Assembly (NCBI GenBank): GCA_036873135.1
Contig: JAPTYO010000007.1
Location: 28,006,763 to 28,070,762 of the forward strand
DNA: 64,000 bases
From: Clarkia xantiana subsp. parviflora
Taxonomy: Eukaryota > Streptophyta > Magnoliopsida > Myrtales > Onagraceae
Direction of reading: 5' to 3'
Under the pieces are notes generated by a model. The model saw only the letters and a list, made by a program, of their open reading frames with translations, was not told the origin of the DNA and ran no database searches. Below, piece by piece: positions 32,513 through 45,289 of the stretch (positions are counted from its first letter, which is position 1; each line of letters starts with the position of its first letter). The position numbers were made by a program, and so were the translations under genes.

Positions 32513-35500
32513 TGGAATTAATGGAGGAAGAAAGGAATATTTTTGGAGGTAGAAGAAGAAGAAACACTTAGCTTAGGGCTCATATTATTCTTATTTATCT
32601 TTCTTTATCCATCTATATGCTACTAATATGTATATATATATAATATATATGTATTTGTATTTCTTTGCAATCTATTAGAAGAATTTGAAATGATTTCATA
32701 CATAACTAAGCTATAAGTATTAAAATATGATACTAAAAATCTGAAAAATAGCATAAAAATCTGAAAATATTGAAATACATCAAATTTTTTAATATTATTT
32801 TTTGCCAGAAATTTTATAATATTTAAAAATTAAAAAAAATGTACAAGTGATGATCACTTAAAAGTAAAAACAATAATAAAAATAAAAAATAAAACTATTA
32901 AAATTTAAAACATGAAAATAATATATTTATAAATTAATAAGTTTTTTTTTTTTTTTTTACCTATTTAGAGGGTAGAAATTGGAACAAATTTAAAAGGATG
33001 ACGATGTAGGTCTAATTGGCTCGGATCGGGACCTAAGCATGATCCGAATGCTCGATAATCGAGTTCTAATATAATGTAATGGTCAATATTCAATAGTTCA
33101 TTCATAATCGGATATTAGAAGTTTAATTCTCACTAATGACTTCAATTGAAAAGACATTTTTTAACCAACACTTTTTCCTTTATAGTCCTGTAAAAAAAAA
33201 AAAAAAATTAAATACCTTTATGAAAATTAAATACCTTTATGAAATTATTTGTACAATTTCAAATAGAGAATATTAATGATAATAAAATCCTATATAAAGT
33301 GATATTTTTAGTGGGATTTAAACTCCGTTGCCGCTATACTACTTCTTCTAACCGAAGTACTGAACAACATTTTATAAGTGCTAGGGTGTGAATTCCTGCA
33401 AAGTTATGTAAAAGAAGAAGGCAGAGTCTATATAACTAAGACACGCACAAGACAATAAATATTTAGCCTCGAAATAATAAAATATAATTTGAATGGAGGT
33501 GAAGGTGGTTGATTCATAATAATGTCGGGTAAAAAGACAGAAAATACTCCATGGATGGAACGGTGCGGACGGAGCTCTATTGCTGGTTGAAGATGGCCAT
33601 GAAAAGGACATGAGCCTTTTATTTATGTCCTTCCCTTGAATTTGAAGTCATCCTTCAATTATTTCCCACCTTCCATTTAAAACTCTTCCTCAATAAATCG
33701 CTCTATTTCACCTTTTTTTTTTTTAAATCACCTTATCATATTGTTTGCTTCAATCTATAAAACTTGTATAAATATATTATCCAATATTTTTGTTGTGTTT
33801 TTTTCACTGAAAGGAAATAAGCTAATATTTGTGACTCTTCATCCACTAAATGTTCTGATTCTCATATTTAAGGTATAGTGTTTTTTTCGATAAGACTTAA
33901 TAAATAATCAATGCATATGTACTAACTTTATAAATGTGCCCCAACTAGCAATCTAGTATAGTCAATACGCATCATGTTAATTATGCGTCTTCTTTTATAC
34001 TTGACGTGGTATCGGCCATGCGCAACATGAAATTTTAATCAAGTCAATGCGATGTGAATCCATGAGTGTTTCGTGATTGGTTTCGAATCTGAAAACTCCA
34101 TAGTCAGACCATACATGAATAAGCACTTTTAACCGGTAGATAAACTGTCAGACAGTGGCGGATCTTACTATCAAAATGCGGTGACGAACGTCACCTTATT
34201 ATCGAGTATTTCTAGTGAAACCCTAAGTTTATTCCTTAATAAAAATATACCTCCAATCCTCATTATTAAGGTGTAAGGTCCTCATTATTTTGTGCGAGAC
34301 ACTAATACCCTATTATTTTGTCTGAAACACTACGAGCTCCATTATTATTTTGTAAGACCTCGTTATTATTTTGTGACATTATCATTCAATCCATTCGGAA
34401 AAATGTTCAATACATTTAAATTTGGGGGCTTTTGACTTAAAGAGTATGTCTATAAGTTTTATTATTTATCTCTCATTTGCTAGATTATAAATTATAGTTA
34501 TTCTAATCTAATGTACTCCATGAGGAGATCCAATAAGTATAAGCATATATTTCATACAATATGTTTGAAAAAGATGGTTTTTAGTACTAATATGTTTTAA
34601 ACTGTACCACATGTTTCAAAACAATGGTAATCGATACTCTTTTCAATCACGCGTCCAAATTTGTCGTCAAATACATTTAAACTTAAAAAATTAACCAAAT
34701 ACTTTTCTAAATATTAAAATCAAGACATAATAACGTATATAAGTGTTATAATAGGGTCTGACTCCTGACTCAACTCAGCTGATCCACAACCGGTTCTAAT
34801 CCGATTTGACTCAATGATAACATTTGTATAAGCAATTAAGGCTAAGTTGTGATAGTTTAAAAACTACTTAGTAATATTATTCATTTGAAATGTATTTAAC
34901 GATAAATTGGATAAATAATTGAAAAAAAATACCAATTAGCATCGTTTTAAAATATGTATTTTTTACGAAAATTTTTATGAGAAAATTGTTATATCTTGAA
35001 AAAAAAAATTTGAGATATATTTTTATTGGGTTTGTGTTATATGTTTTTGAGCTGATATATTAAATTTATTGTATTTATTTTGTGTTTGATATGTGTAATG
35101 CGATACATAATGTATTTACAAGCACGATAGTATAATATATATATAGAGGTGATTTTTCATCCTACTATAATATTTTGTAGACATTTCGACCGAATATCTA
35201 TATATATGAATGGAAATTACGTTCTTCATTAATAAAAACTACAAGATAAGGTACCAAGTCAAACAAAATGCATACCTTGTGCCTTGGTCATCCACTAATT
35301 GACATGAGATATAATTTTGTATTCCAAATAAGGAAATATTCGTTGATACATTAAAAAAAATATGATTATGAAAATGAAATCAGATGTGTATTGCGTGCAG
35401 TTAGTAATAATAGGATAAACTCTACATAAATTTAATTTATTTATAAAAAGAAGTTCTAGAAAATTATAAGATAAATAAGATATTAGCAAGTGTCAAAATT

Positions 35501-36196
35501 AGTTTTGTTTATTTATGGGTTGGCGACCTACCATCCTTTAGTAGTTAAAGATTTGAATTAAAGGTTTGAGTCGAGAGTCACAATAATTAATAAATATTCA
35601 ATTATAATTTTGTCACTTGTCACATCAAAAATTTGAGAACGTTGAATTTCTATTAAGTAGCAATCATGTATTACAATTTATATATGCCTAACGGTCGATA
35701 TTACTATTTTCGAGCAAATTATAATTATATTATATAATTAGTTTCTCAGTCGATTAGTAAAATTTTAGAAGTTTTAGGTTTATTCTTTTATTAATTTGGT
35801 GTCTTAATTATTTAACGTGTAAGTTATCATACGGTTATTACTCGATTCATCTAATTATGTGGCTCGTTTTCCGAACCCGTGCCAAACAAATTTATCTTGT
35901 TTGGGAGAGCATCTTTAGCATGAATTAAAGTCAAGACAAACTTTCTAGTTCGGCTAACTGAGTCACAACCGATTTAATTAAAGTTTTGATCAATTAGGTC
36001 ATATGACTTGCTACATATTTGACATATTCTCGGACCAAGACGAACCCTCTAAATAAATGAATCAAGTCATCACTGACTAATAAGTCACGCTTCAAATCAA
36101 ATAGTTGATGCTCGAAAAAAAAAAAAAAAAACATTAAAAGTCACATGAGGCATCCATGTGATTGTATCCCCTAAAATAAATTATAAGATAACATAG

Positions 36197-36222
36197 TATA
36201 TATATATATATATATATATATA
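36197..36222. repeat. (TA)n microsatellite
   Basis: About 13 TA units. Confidence 0.9.
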
Positions 36223-36398
36223 TGGAACTAAAAATATCTAATATTCAAAATAAGCATTTTACCAATTTCTTTATATGATCAGTTTCTTTCAAAAGTTTAG
36301 TTATGAGCAAATATAATCCATGCGTTGCTCGTTTCCATATTTTATAATTTTCATTCATGCAACTAATCAACAGATTATTGATATATACACGTCAATAT

Positions 36399-36424
36399 GT
36401 ATATATATATATATATATATATAT
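36399..36424. repeat. (TA)n microsatellite
   Basis: About 13 TA units, in a stretch with further TATA/CATA motifs to about 36690. Confidence 0.9.
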
Positions 36425-37017
36425 CTATCAGTGAATGGTACACATATGACATGTATGTGAGGAATGAGATACAGTCAAATTGAAGGAAATTTCTTATCTC
36501 AAAAACCCGTGAAGTTTTCTTCTAGCTTTCTTCCAAATTACTCATTCGAACACCACATGCATAACTGTTCGATTTCCTCTTCCATACAGATATATACATG
36601 CATATCCATGCACGTATATATGTATATAATATATATGCATGTTATCCGTATATTCCTTTTGTATCTGTATATACATATTCAGAAATTATATATCATACAT
36701 AATTAGCTATCTCAACCTGTAGTTGAAACTTTAAACTAATGGTAAAATGAGTTGTATTCTCAGATGTGAAACTAAATTCAAATACCACCAAAATATGCTA
36801 TTTTGATGGAGTCATCGAAACAATCTAGTTACCAATAAAATCGAAACAATCTTGTAAAAAAAAAGAAAGAAAAACTCTCGGATCCCATAAAATCTACTTG
36901 GGCAATCTCACACCTTTATAAAGTTCCATAGCACATACACATTCTATATATAATAATGATTCTAATTATAATAATAATAAATAAAGCCATGAAAATTGAA
37001 ACAAATTAGCTAGAGAT

Positions 37018-37278
37018 TAGTACTGGCAATTCGTGCGGGTTCGTGTCGTGCCAGGTTAGTGTCGTGTTCTGGGGGTCAGCCAAAACACGGTCCAATATGA
37101 AAAACTGACAAAAAACTTATAGTAAATTGAATAAAAAAATTTAGTATTTATCCATTTTAGTTTAAAAAATCGTGTTATATCATGTTATCGTGTCATGCCG
37201 TGTATCAAACTCAAACCCATAATTTTCGTATCGTATTCGTATCGGCCCATCGTTCCGAGCCCAAATTACCGGCCCTAA
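37018..37278. mobile_element. 261-bp hAT-like MITE
   Basis: The ends TAGTACTGGCAATTCGTG and the complement of AAATTACCGGCCCTAA are imperfect TIRs. The interior has GTGTCGTG motifs on both sides. TAGAGAT flanks it (37011-37017 and 37279-37285), extended to 8 bp with one mismatch, consistent with hAT. Confidence 0.75.
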
Positions 37279-37285
37279 TAGAGAT

Positions 37286-37745
37286 GGTGGCTGCAAACTT
37301 GCAAAGTGATCATTATATGGCCAAAAAAAAGAAAAGAAGAAGCTGCAAAAAGACAAATGGAGGGAAATTTCCATATGAAAAGTTAATGGAAATTGGTTTT
37401 TAACTTTTTTTTGCTAATTAATTAATTATTTATACCCGTTTAGTGGAAGTAGCCGGCTGTTAATCAGAGTCGAAAAGAGTGGGAAATTATGATACATCAC
37501 ATCGACAGTATAGTCCCTTACGCTTAGCAGTACAAGTTATCCGTTTCTTTACAGGGGTGGTAGTAGAAACCAACATCCGGTTAGTTCAAAAAACTGGCGA
37601 AAATCCAGCTGGGTCCGATAAAAAAACCAAACACGAAATATTCAGTTTAGTTTTTAGTCGGATTTTCTATTCTATTTCAGTTTTCGGTCCGGTTCGAATT
37701 TTGAGTTTTTGGGACTGAACCGACAGTCATACTAATTAAAATTAT

Positions 37746-37797
<52 letters not shown>

Positions 37798-38842
37798 TAG
37801 TTGATATTATCAAAATAATTAATTAGTTAGGTTAATATAATTGTACAAATTAATATGGTACAAATTGATGTGTCACATATATCATATATATTTAATGTAC
37901 ACTTTGCTGTAAAAATAATATAAATTGCATATATTCTTTGGTACATTAACTTAATTAAAATTTATCTATTCTCTATATAAAAAACAAAGTTATATTTAGC
38001 TGGTTCCAACAATGTGAAAACCCTGAAATATTCCTTGAAACCTTAAAATAGCACCTCTCAAACAATGGAAACCGCTCCCTCCCCAATTATCCATGCGTTC
38101 ATTTCCGCCCCTCATTTACCCACCTATGTTATGTTTCAACAAACTTCCTTAACAGTCTTTTTCATCTGATAACGGGAACGTTTTCCAACCTTCATCCGAA
38201 AGCCATCTGTTGCAACTGCTTCCGTTTCAAAATCCTGTAAGTCTATACCTTCATGACTCTCGATTTATCTGTGACCACCCTTTCATCAGAACCACAAATC
38301 TTTGCGTTCAAACCACCATATATTTACGTATACCACATGTTCGAAAAATTGCTTCAGTGACATCATCTATATAAACTGAGAACGGATGGACGTATCAACT
38401 TTTTTTTTTTTCAAACTAATTTGGATGTCATATAACTGTTCCGTGCACTTTTAGATCAAAATCAGCATTTTGGCATGCAACGGTCCTTATGATGTCTATG
38501 ATGGTGATGCCATGACTATTTATTTTCACCATTCGAAATGTTCGACAAAAGTACTCATGTGAATATAATCTCCATTACATATTTATGTTAGGGTCTATTC
38601 TGATGCACGGTGATCATAATTATTCAACAAATACTTGTAAAAAACAAACTCAAAACAGAATTCGGCTATTGCTTAGCATTAAGGAAAATTATCAAACCTG
38701 TTATGTGCGTTAAAGTAATTTTTGGTTACTTTATATTTTTTTCATGGCAATCATTTCTGTTGTTGGTTGAGATTGCTATAAATGTTTTTAATACTGCAAA
38801 ATTAACACTATACCAGAATGAGTTGAGAGATTCTAATTAATC
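37286..38842. other. Spacer left of the large LTR element
   Basis: The stretch about 37540-37735 is rich in CCGGTT-type motifs (possible MITE relic). A leader-like stretch with a possible splice donor (CTGTAAGTC) lies near 38236, but no following exon was recognised. The last ~100 bp (38744-38842) is repeated on the far side of the LTR element. Confidence 0.45.
37749..37793. repeat. (TA)n microsatellite
   Basis: About 22 TA units. Confidence 0.9.
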
Positions 38843-38847
38843 CTTAA

Positions 38848-39932
38848 TGTTGGATCCTGACTCTTCGCGGGCCGTTGACTCAAAATACGTCGGGTCCTTG
38901 AAGTGTTGTATAGTTATACTGACGGGTTGTTTGAGCTCGCGGATGTCCGACAGTCGAGGTGTCGGGCTATCGGAGTGTCGGAGCGTCGGACTGTCGAAGA
39001 GTCGGAGACTTGCAAGCCCTTAAAATGGCTAAGTGTTTGAGTATCTTGTAGTGTCTGCGCATGCGCGTATCTTGTAGTATGTGTGCGCGTGCACGCCTTG
39101 TGAAGTATACGCATATGCGCGTCTTGCGGAGTATGCGCACACTGCGGGGTATGCGCGCCTTGGCGGAGTATGTACGTATGCGAGTATTGCGGAATGTTGG
39201 GACCCGGACTATACAAAGTGTCGAGTCCTTGTACTGACGCGGGAAGATGCCTCGGATTTCTTGTTCGTTGGTTCTTCGCACGTGTCGGGGCTCACGTGTC
39301 TCCGTATACCTGCACGAAGGGCGATATCGCACACCACGCAGGGGGGTAGAGTGCGATGAACCATCTCCGAAGCTTAAGTCAGGTATCTTAGAGAGAGAAA
39401 GTTAGAGAGAGGTCAGAGCTTCCACTGTCAACTTTAAGTGACTTGAAATGAGATGGGTGAGTGGATTCCCTTAAATAGGAGCTCCTAAACCCGAACCCGG
39501 TTTTGAACGGTCCAACGCCGGTTTAGTGTAAAATACGAACCGGACGTGGACGAGAGTAAAGCTGACATCGGGAGGATACATACGCGTAGTGTATGCGTAG
39601 GGGTTTATGCGTCACCAAGAGGAGTAATCCGGACCGTCCCGGAGTATCGCGAGGATCCCCGGAGGTCCGGAGTGTCGGACAATCCGGACCTCCATCGACA
39701 CGATCCGGACGTCCAGATTGTGTTAACATCCGGGTGCTAACACAATCTGGAGGTGTGTTACACCTCCGGATTGTCTTAGTACATTCTGGACGAGTCCGGT
39801 CTGAAGGCGCGTGTTGCCCGTTCAGACCGTTTTAACTCGCGGGTTAGCGTTTTTAGACCGTTTTAATGGGTTTGACGTGTTGGCGATGTCCGAATAATAT
39901 AAAACGAACCCAAATCGGACGTATACCCATCA
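38848..39932 (-). repeat. Left LTR (3' LTR in element orientation), 1085 bp
   Basis: Matches the right LTR along its length with a few percent substitutions by eye. It is CpG-rich, with GCGCATGCGCGT-type repeats at about 39055-39190. It lacks about 100 bp present in the other copy. Confidence 0.9.
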
Positions 39933-40084
39933 TTTGTCCCCGAGTCAAGTGGTGGCGTGGCCCCGGCTTGACTCTATTTTCGATAGAGTATACGTTCGAT
40001 TTAAGTTCGGGAGTTACCTCAGGGTGGACTTACTGTCCGTTGGCGCGGGGGCCTTGCTATCGTGTGTCCCTCCTTTTGTTTAAA

Positions 40085-40795
40085 CGGGAGCGGTTATAAC
40101 TGCCGACATGATTACTGCAGCAAGTATATATGTATGACACGTACATATTTAATAATGCAAGTCTATGTAAGCAAACATGGGTACGGATGCTAACATGTGT
40201 GTGAACATGATATACACGCGTATGTGCGTTGACGCGCGATGCATAATGTCATGAAATTAAATCATGTAAGTATGTGCGTGTATATATGCGATGACATGGG
40301 TATAAGTATATACATGTCGGGATTGTAATAATAAACACGTGACATGGATGTGCAAACATGTGTATGTATGTAGACATGCATATGTACGCGAGGGTATGTA
40401 AACATGTGTAAGTGTTAGGGAATTCTCTCAAAAGAGTCAGAAAAAATAAGAGGAGGATAGAATATTACCCACGCGTGTATATAAGGGAGTGTGTATGTGA
40501 ACCTTTCCATACTTAGTCTCCACATATTGGAATTGGTTTCCTCCCTATTGCTTGGTGGAAGGGATCGTAACTGCTGACATGGTTAGTGCAACGAGTATAC
40601 GTGAATAGAAAATACATATAAAATCATGCAAGTGTATATACGTAACACAGACGTACATGTTGGTATGTATGCAAACATGGTGTATGTATGTGTGAATATG
40701 TAAGTATGGACTTATGCTGAAGACTCATAAAAAGAGTTAGAAAAATTAAGGAGAGGTAAACCTTCACCCTCCTCACACTACACAGAGGAGTGTGT
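40085..40795 (+). repeat. Degenerate duplication inside the LTR element
   Basis: Blocks with AACTGCYGACATGRTTAGTGC, then TGTATG/CATG-rich DNA, then AAAGAGTYAGAAAAA and GAGTGTGTRTG occur at about 40092-40497 and 40568-40795 in the same order. Confidence 0.65.
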
Positions 40796-41586
40796 GTTAT
40801 GGACGCGCAGGTCCTGAGATTGCGAGGCGTCATGCATCCGTCGTGTCGTTGACGGACGTCTTATAATAGGAGTATGATCGCAACGTATATGTCGAGAGAC
40901 GAGGCCTTTGTCGATATAGTATTGCCCCCGGAGGGGGAGCGTTTGTAGTGACGTGGCCGAGTACGCGCATGTATGCGTCGTATAGGCGCGTAGATCGCAT
41001 AGGTGTATGTAAGTGCCGATTCTAATCATGGGCGCACTTGCCCCTTATTCGCGGGGTGTTAGGTCTCTGACGTGTTGTCGATGAACGCTCCATAATAGAT
41101 GCGTGTTAAGTTGCGTCGACGCGCGTAGTGTTAGGTCACGAAGACGCGCGTAGTGCCGTATAGGTTGTATAAGTGTCGGGACGAGGCCCTTACTGATGTG
41201 GAGTTGCCCCCGTATAGATTATGTTCGTTATGTAGTAGTTGTAAACTTACAAGTTTGTAGGTGTGGAGTTGCCCCCGTGTCGGGTATGTTCGCCACATAG
41301 TTGTCTTGGACGCGGGGTGTTGACCCTCGTGCCGACTACTAATTGGGTTTTTCCAAGGTTGGGTGCATTCAGCGATAGCTACTTGATGTTTCCGAGGTAG
41401 GGAGAAGGCTAGAGGTCGACGAGGCGACGTACCCTTCCATGGTGTTGGTCAGAGGTCGGCGAGGCGACGTGCCTATTCATGTTGTTGCCGTAACATGGTG
41501 TTTTCAAGGTAGAGTGCTTCCTGCAGCCGCTACTTGGTTGTAGATATATTGATGTGATGCACAGACATAAAAGTCATTCGGCAATT

Positions 41587-41721
41587 CGTGGACACATCAT
41601 CCACTTAGAGTTACGTGGACATGATAGCCACTTAGTGATGCGCGGACGTGATTGCCGCTTCCAGATACGCGGACATGATAGCCGCTTAAAGACGCGTGGA
41701 CTTGAAAGCCACTTGATGTAC
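41587..41721 (+). repeat. Five 27-bp tandem units with covarying inverted arms
   Basis: Each 27-bp unit has four bases, nine spacer bases and the four complementary bases. Units 1, 2 and 5 are GTGG-N9-CCAC; units 3 and 4 are GCGG-N9-CCGC. Both arms change together. A sixth, degenerate unit may precede at about 41560. Confidence 0.88.
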
Positions 41722-42523
41722 CCGTTAGGTGCTTCGTATGTGAGGTGGTAGATCTCGTATTGACGTGTCGACGTGTGTGCACGGTGTTGCGCGTGCATAG
41801 TTTAGCGTTCGTGGTATTCTTACACTTAGAATTTAGAAACGAATCGTCGCACCTTGTTGATGTGTCGAAACATGCGCGCATTGCGCCATGTATGTTGCCA
41901 TTATATTTAATTTCTGAATGAGAGGTGTTACGCCCCTTCTCATTGTGTTGCCGCACGTGTGCTTCGCGTAGTGCTTCCGTACTTAGCTTTTGAACGAGAG
42001 ACATCGTTCCTCCTTCTTGGTGCGTAGACGCGCGTGTGTTGCACTTAGTGTCTCCATACTTTAATTTTTGAAAGAGAGGTGTTGTTTCCCCTCTTGGTGC
42101 GTAGACATGCGTGTGTTGCTGTTGCGGACACTCCGCCTCGTTCCAAGACCAAAAAAGCTGACTCCGAGGTGCGTCCCTTGAGCGATACCAAGTGGTCGAA
42201 ATTCGGCAGTGGCGAGGCATCGAATGTTTGAGGGGTCAGGCTCGCGCGCCTTCTATGTCTGCCCCCGGTCGAGGGACCGGACCTTAGAGGAGGAGTCTCC
42301 TCGTGAAGATGTGTAAGTTACCTTTATTTTCTTGCTATACTGTGATGCTTGGCCCTTCTTGTTAACCTTGTATGTGTTCATAGGTATTACGCCTCTTGCT
42401 GCATGCGCTGCCTTGGTTCGTCTTGAAAGGACGCTATCATTGGCGGGGAGTGGGCACCCTTTGCTATTGGGGGGCCGTGCTTTGCCAAGGAGGCCCTCTT
42501 GAGTATCCTGAGGTGGGGTACAT

Positions 42524-43135
42524 ATGTTCCAGCAGATTATCTCTCTTGGCGATCGAAGGGTTCGTCTCAGCGAACCTAAGAGTGCGCACTCGTATGCTGA
42601 GGGTGTGCCGACATGTCTTGCGCCTGTGAGTATTCGTCCTTACTCTTTTATAAGTTGTATGCATATCTTCTTTGTTATTACAACTTGTTTGTTGTTGGAT
42701 GTTGTATTGCACTATAGGTTGTTGTCCATATGGCACATTGAACTCACGAAGGAGGAGAAGGCACTCCAAGGGAAGTGCAACATGGTATGTCGCGAGTTGG
42801 TGAGCGTGAAGGGGAAGATGCGCTTCTTGGATTCCAAGGTCGCTGATTTGGAGGCGGGAACCTCATCTCGTCAGGCCCGAGTTGTTGCGCTCGAGTCCAA
42901 TGTGATTTCCCTTCAGAAGAAGGCTGCTGAGGATAGCGAGGCGTGCAACCTTGTCTTGCAAGTTATGCATGAGAATGCGTATGTAGAGGGGAAGGTTGAT
43001 GGAGTGACGGAGTACAACGATTCAGAGTCCTATCACACTGACATTCAGGCAGGTGATGACGACTTGATGTGTGTGTCATACATCGAAGGCTTTGTTGGGC
43101 ATGGTATATACCGTTGCCCCCGACTTTTACTTTGA
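42524..43135 (+). CDS. Antisense coiled-coil ORF inside the LTR element
   Basis: The open frame runs 203 codons, but the credible part is from about 42718, where a TATAG acceptor precedes LSIWHIELTKEEKALQGKC. That part is Glu/Lys/Leu-rich with a probable coiled coil (residues about 70-135) and ends with DSESYHTDIQ and an acidic stretch. A GTGAGT donor at 42626 suggests an intron, and exon-like sequence with a GTAAGT donor lies near 42120-42312 but carries an in-frame stop. It is on the strand opposite to the element's own transcription. It resembles in layout the coiled-coil gene at 1-853. The function is unknown and the gene may be decayed. Confidence 0.5.
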   Translation: MFQQIISLGDRRVRLSEPKSAHSYAEGVPTCLAPVSIRPYSFISCMHIFFVITTCLLLDVVLHYRLLSIWHIELTKEEKALQGKCNMVCRELVSVKGKMRFLDSKVADLEAGTSSRQARVVALESNVISLQKKAAEDSEACNLVLQVMHENAYVEGKVDGVTEYNDSESYHTDIQAGDDDLMCVSYIEGFVGHGIYRCPRLLL

Positions 43136-43880
43136 TCGATTTTGTATATATGTATGTTTGCCACTGGACATGTGGCTGCCTTGTGTCTTAGAGGCGGGAT
43201 TGTACTCCTGACTGCTGAGGCCAATGCAGATTGCTGTGGCGCATGCCTTTAAGGTTGTTGATAGTGAGGTTTGTATTGCAACTTGCATGATTTTAGCCTT
43301 TGTATACATAGGCTTGGTAATGTGGCATTGTTCGCAACGATGATCGAAACTTGAGATTCTTCGTAGAGTATGTACGTAGACATATATGTCCCCAGTAGTC
43401 GCATAGTGTCATGTTAGACACGCGTGTAGATGCCGTGTAGGCGCATACATAAGGGCCGTATAGGCTATGTAGGTGTTGAGTGGAGATTATCACTCAAGAT
43501 GAGGGTATTGTTCAGCCCGCTGGAGGTGTTGGTACCTCGCATGTCACACAGTTTTTGCTCCCCATGTTGGGTTGAGATTGCATTTTGGGGTGTTGTCCCT
43601 TTAAACCTTTTATGTTTATGTTTCGATACTTTGACGTTGTCATATAAGACCTGTCATGAATAGTTTAGTAATGCATGATAACATGGTAGTAATATTTCAT
43701 ACATTTGCGTTCATGATTGTCCATGTGTTTTGGATTATAGAGTAGAGTTGAGACTCGTCCTCTTATTGGATGTAGCATCCGTAGTTGTTGTTAGGAGACA
43801 TACGTCCATGCATTGCGTGCTCCTCTTGGTTATACCAAGGCATGGCAAGATGAATATGTGTTAGACACATGTGTTGTATG

Positions 43881-44367
43881 TAGGGATGGCAACGGGTCAC
43901 GGGTACCCGCCGACCCGCGGGTACCCGACCCGATTTTGACCCGATGACCCGCCGATCCGCGACCCGCGGGGCGGGTTCGGGTTTGGGTTCACGGCGACCC
44001 GCCGACCCGACCCGACCCAACCCGACCCGAGCTTTCATTTTACATATATATTTAATATATGTATATTACATAAAACTATACGGGTAATATAACACATAGT
44101 CAAAATAACAATTATTCTAATGAATGGGGTGATTTGTATTTGGATTATGAGTTAATTTAATAATTTATGATTTAAATTTGGAGTTGAATTTGGATACGGT
44201 AACATAGACTTTAGAATTTAAGATTTAAAATGATAAATTATACATCACACGGGTCGACCCGACCCGACCCGAAAGTGCATGGGACGGGTCCGGGTCGACC
44301 ATATTGACCCGCGGGGCGGGTCCGGGTCTGGCGATACCCGCCCCGACGCGCCCCATTGACATCCCTA
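43881..44367. mobile_element. 487-bp hAT-like MITE nested in the LTR element
   Basis: The ends TAGGGATGGCAACGGG and CCCCATTGACATCCCTA are inverted. Subterminal GACCCG repeats lie on both sides of an AT-rich centre. A perfect 8-bp duplication GTTGTATG flanks it (43873-43880 and 44368-44375). Confidence 0.92.
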
Positions 44368-44388
44368 GTTGTATGCTTGCCGTATTTC

Positions 44389-44590
44389 ATGAGTAGTAAC
44401 GCGCAAGACTTAAGAGTGACGCTTAGCATTTATGGGTAGTAATGCGTAAGGTCATTGTCCCGGCACTTGGCATTTATGAGTAGTAATGCGCAAGTCCTTA
44501 GAGTGACCCTTGGCATTTATGGGTAGTAATGCACACACAATGTCATTTTCCCGATACTTGGCATTTGTGAGTAGTAATGCCCAAGACCCA
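44389..44590 (+). repeat. ~45-bp tandem repeats, two alternating types
   Basis: GTAGTAATGCG...CATTTATGG/A units occur about four and a half times. Units with CCTTAGAGTGACCCTTGG alternate with units containing GTCATTGTCCCGGCACTTGG-like sequence. Confidence 0.85.
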
Positions 44591-45289
44591 TGTATACACG
44601 CGAGTGTGTCGTCTCGACGAGGCGAGACCTTAGTTTTTACGTCTCTTAGTCCACTCTAAAGCAACATTGTTGCAAGACGCTACTTGTAAGTTTGGTGTGT
44701 TTTTCCATCTGTTAGTGGGAACACCACTCGTAACGTTGTTGCAAGGCGGTCTGTTGGCTATCCCAATTACTTGCCTTGCGATGCTAGTACGCCTCCACTT
44801 TGTTTGTCAAAGGGGCGTGACAAAAGTCATGTGATACGCCTTGTAGTTTACACCGTCTTTCGAGCCATTTCGAAGTGACGTTGTAGCAAGACACGACTTG
44901 CCAAATTTTGAATGTGTTTTAATCCGCTATTTAGGTATCCCCGTTATAGCGTTAAGGCGAGGTGTTCCTTGGCTAGTCCTTGTACTGACCTTGCAATGCT
45001 ACTACACCTCTACCCGGTTATTCCAGGGGGCTGTACAAGTTTGCATTACACAACTTGTAGTTTTTTTCCGTCTCTTAAGCCATTCCAAGGCGACGTTGTG
45101 GCAAGACACTACTTGCTTAGTTGGAGTGTTTTATTTCCGTTATTTGTTCACGGACAAGATAACGTTTGACTCGACTTGTATGTTTGGTGAGTTTTTCGCT
45201 GCGTTGTGTATTGCGGCGATTGTTGTCTACGCTCTTGCCAGCATAGAGAGGTGGTACGTAATAATGAACGCTTGTGGGTAGTAGTAGGT

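Larger units (their letters stand above)
32513..37010. other. Gene-poor AT-rich spacer
   Basis: The GATA 3' UTR ends within the first ~150 bp. The rest is AT-rich with short ORFs that resemble nothing. A T18-like run lies at 32942-32959 and A-runs near 33190 and 36116-36132. The segment starting near 34155 (CAGTGGCGGATCTTAC) looks like a hAT-type terminus, but a matching end was not found. TA microsatellites are listed separately. Confidence 0.5.

Noticed and set aside
34155..34215. Possible CACTA or hAT terminus (CAGTGGCGGATC..., TTTCTAGTG)
   Set aside because: No matching opposite end or target duplication was found.
36464..36706. 80-codon ORF in TA/CATA-rich DNA
   Set aside because: Composed of microsatellite-like codons with no similarity.
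41597..42220. 207-codon minus-strand ORF in the large LTR element, considered as gag
   Set aside because: Part of it is the 27-bp repeat array; no gag, zinc-knuckle or protease motif is visible.
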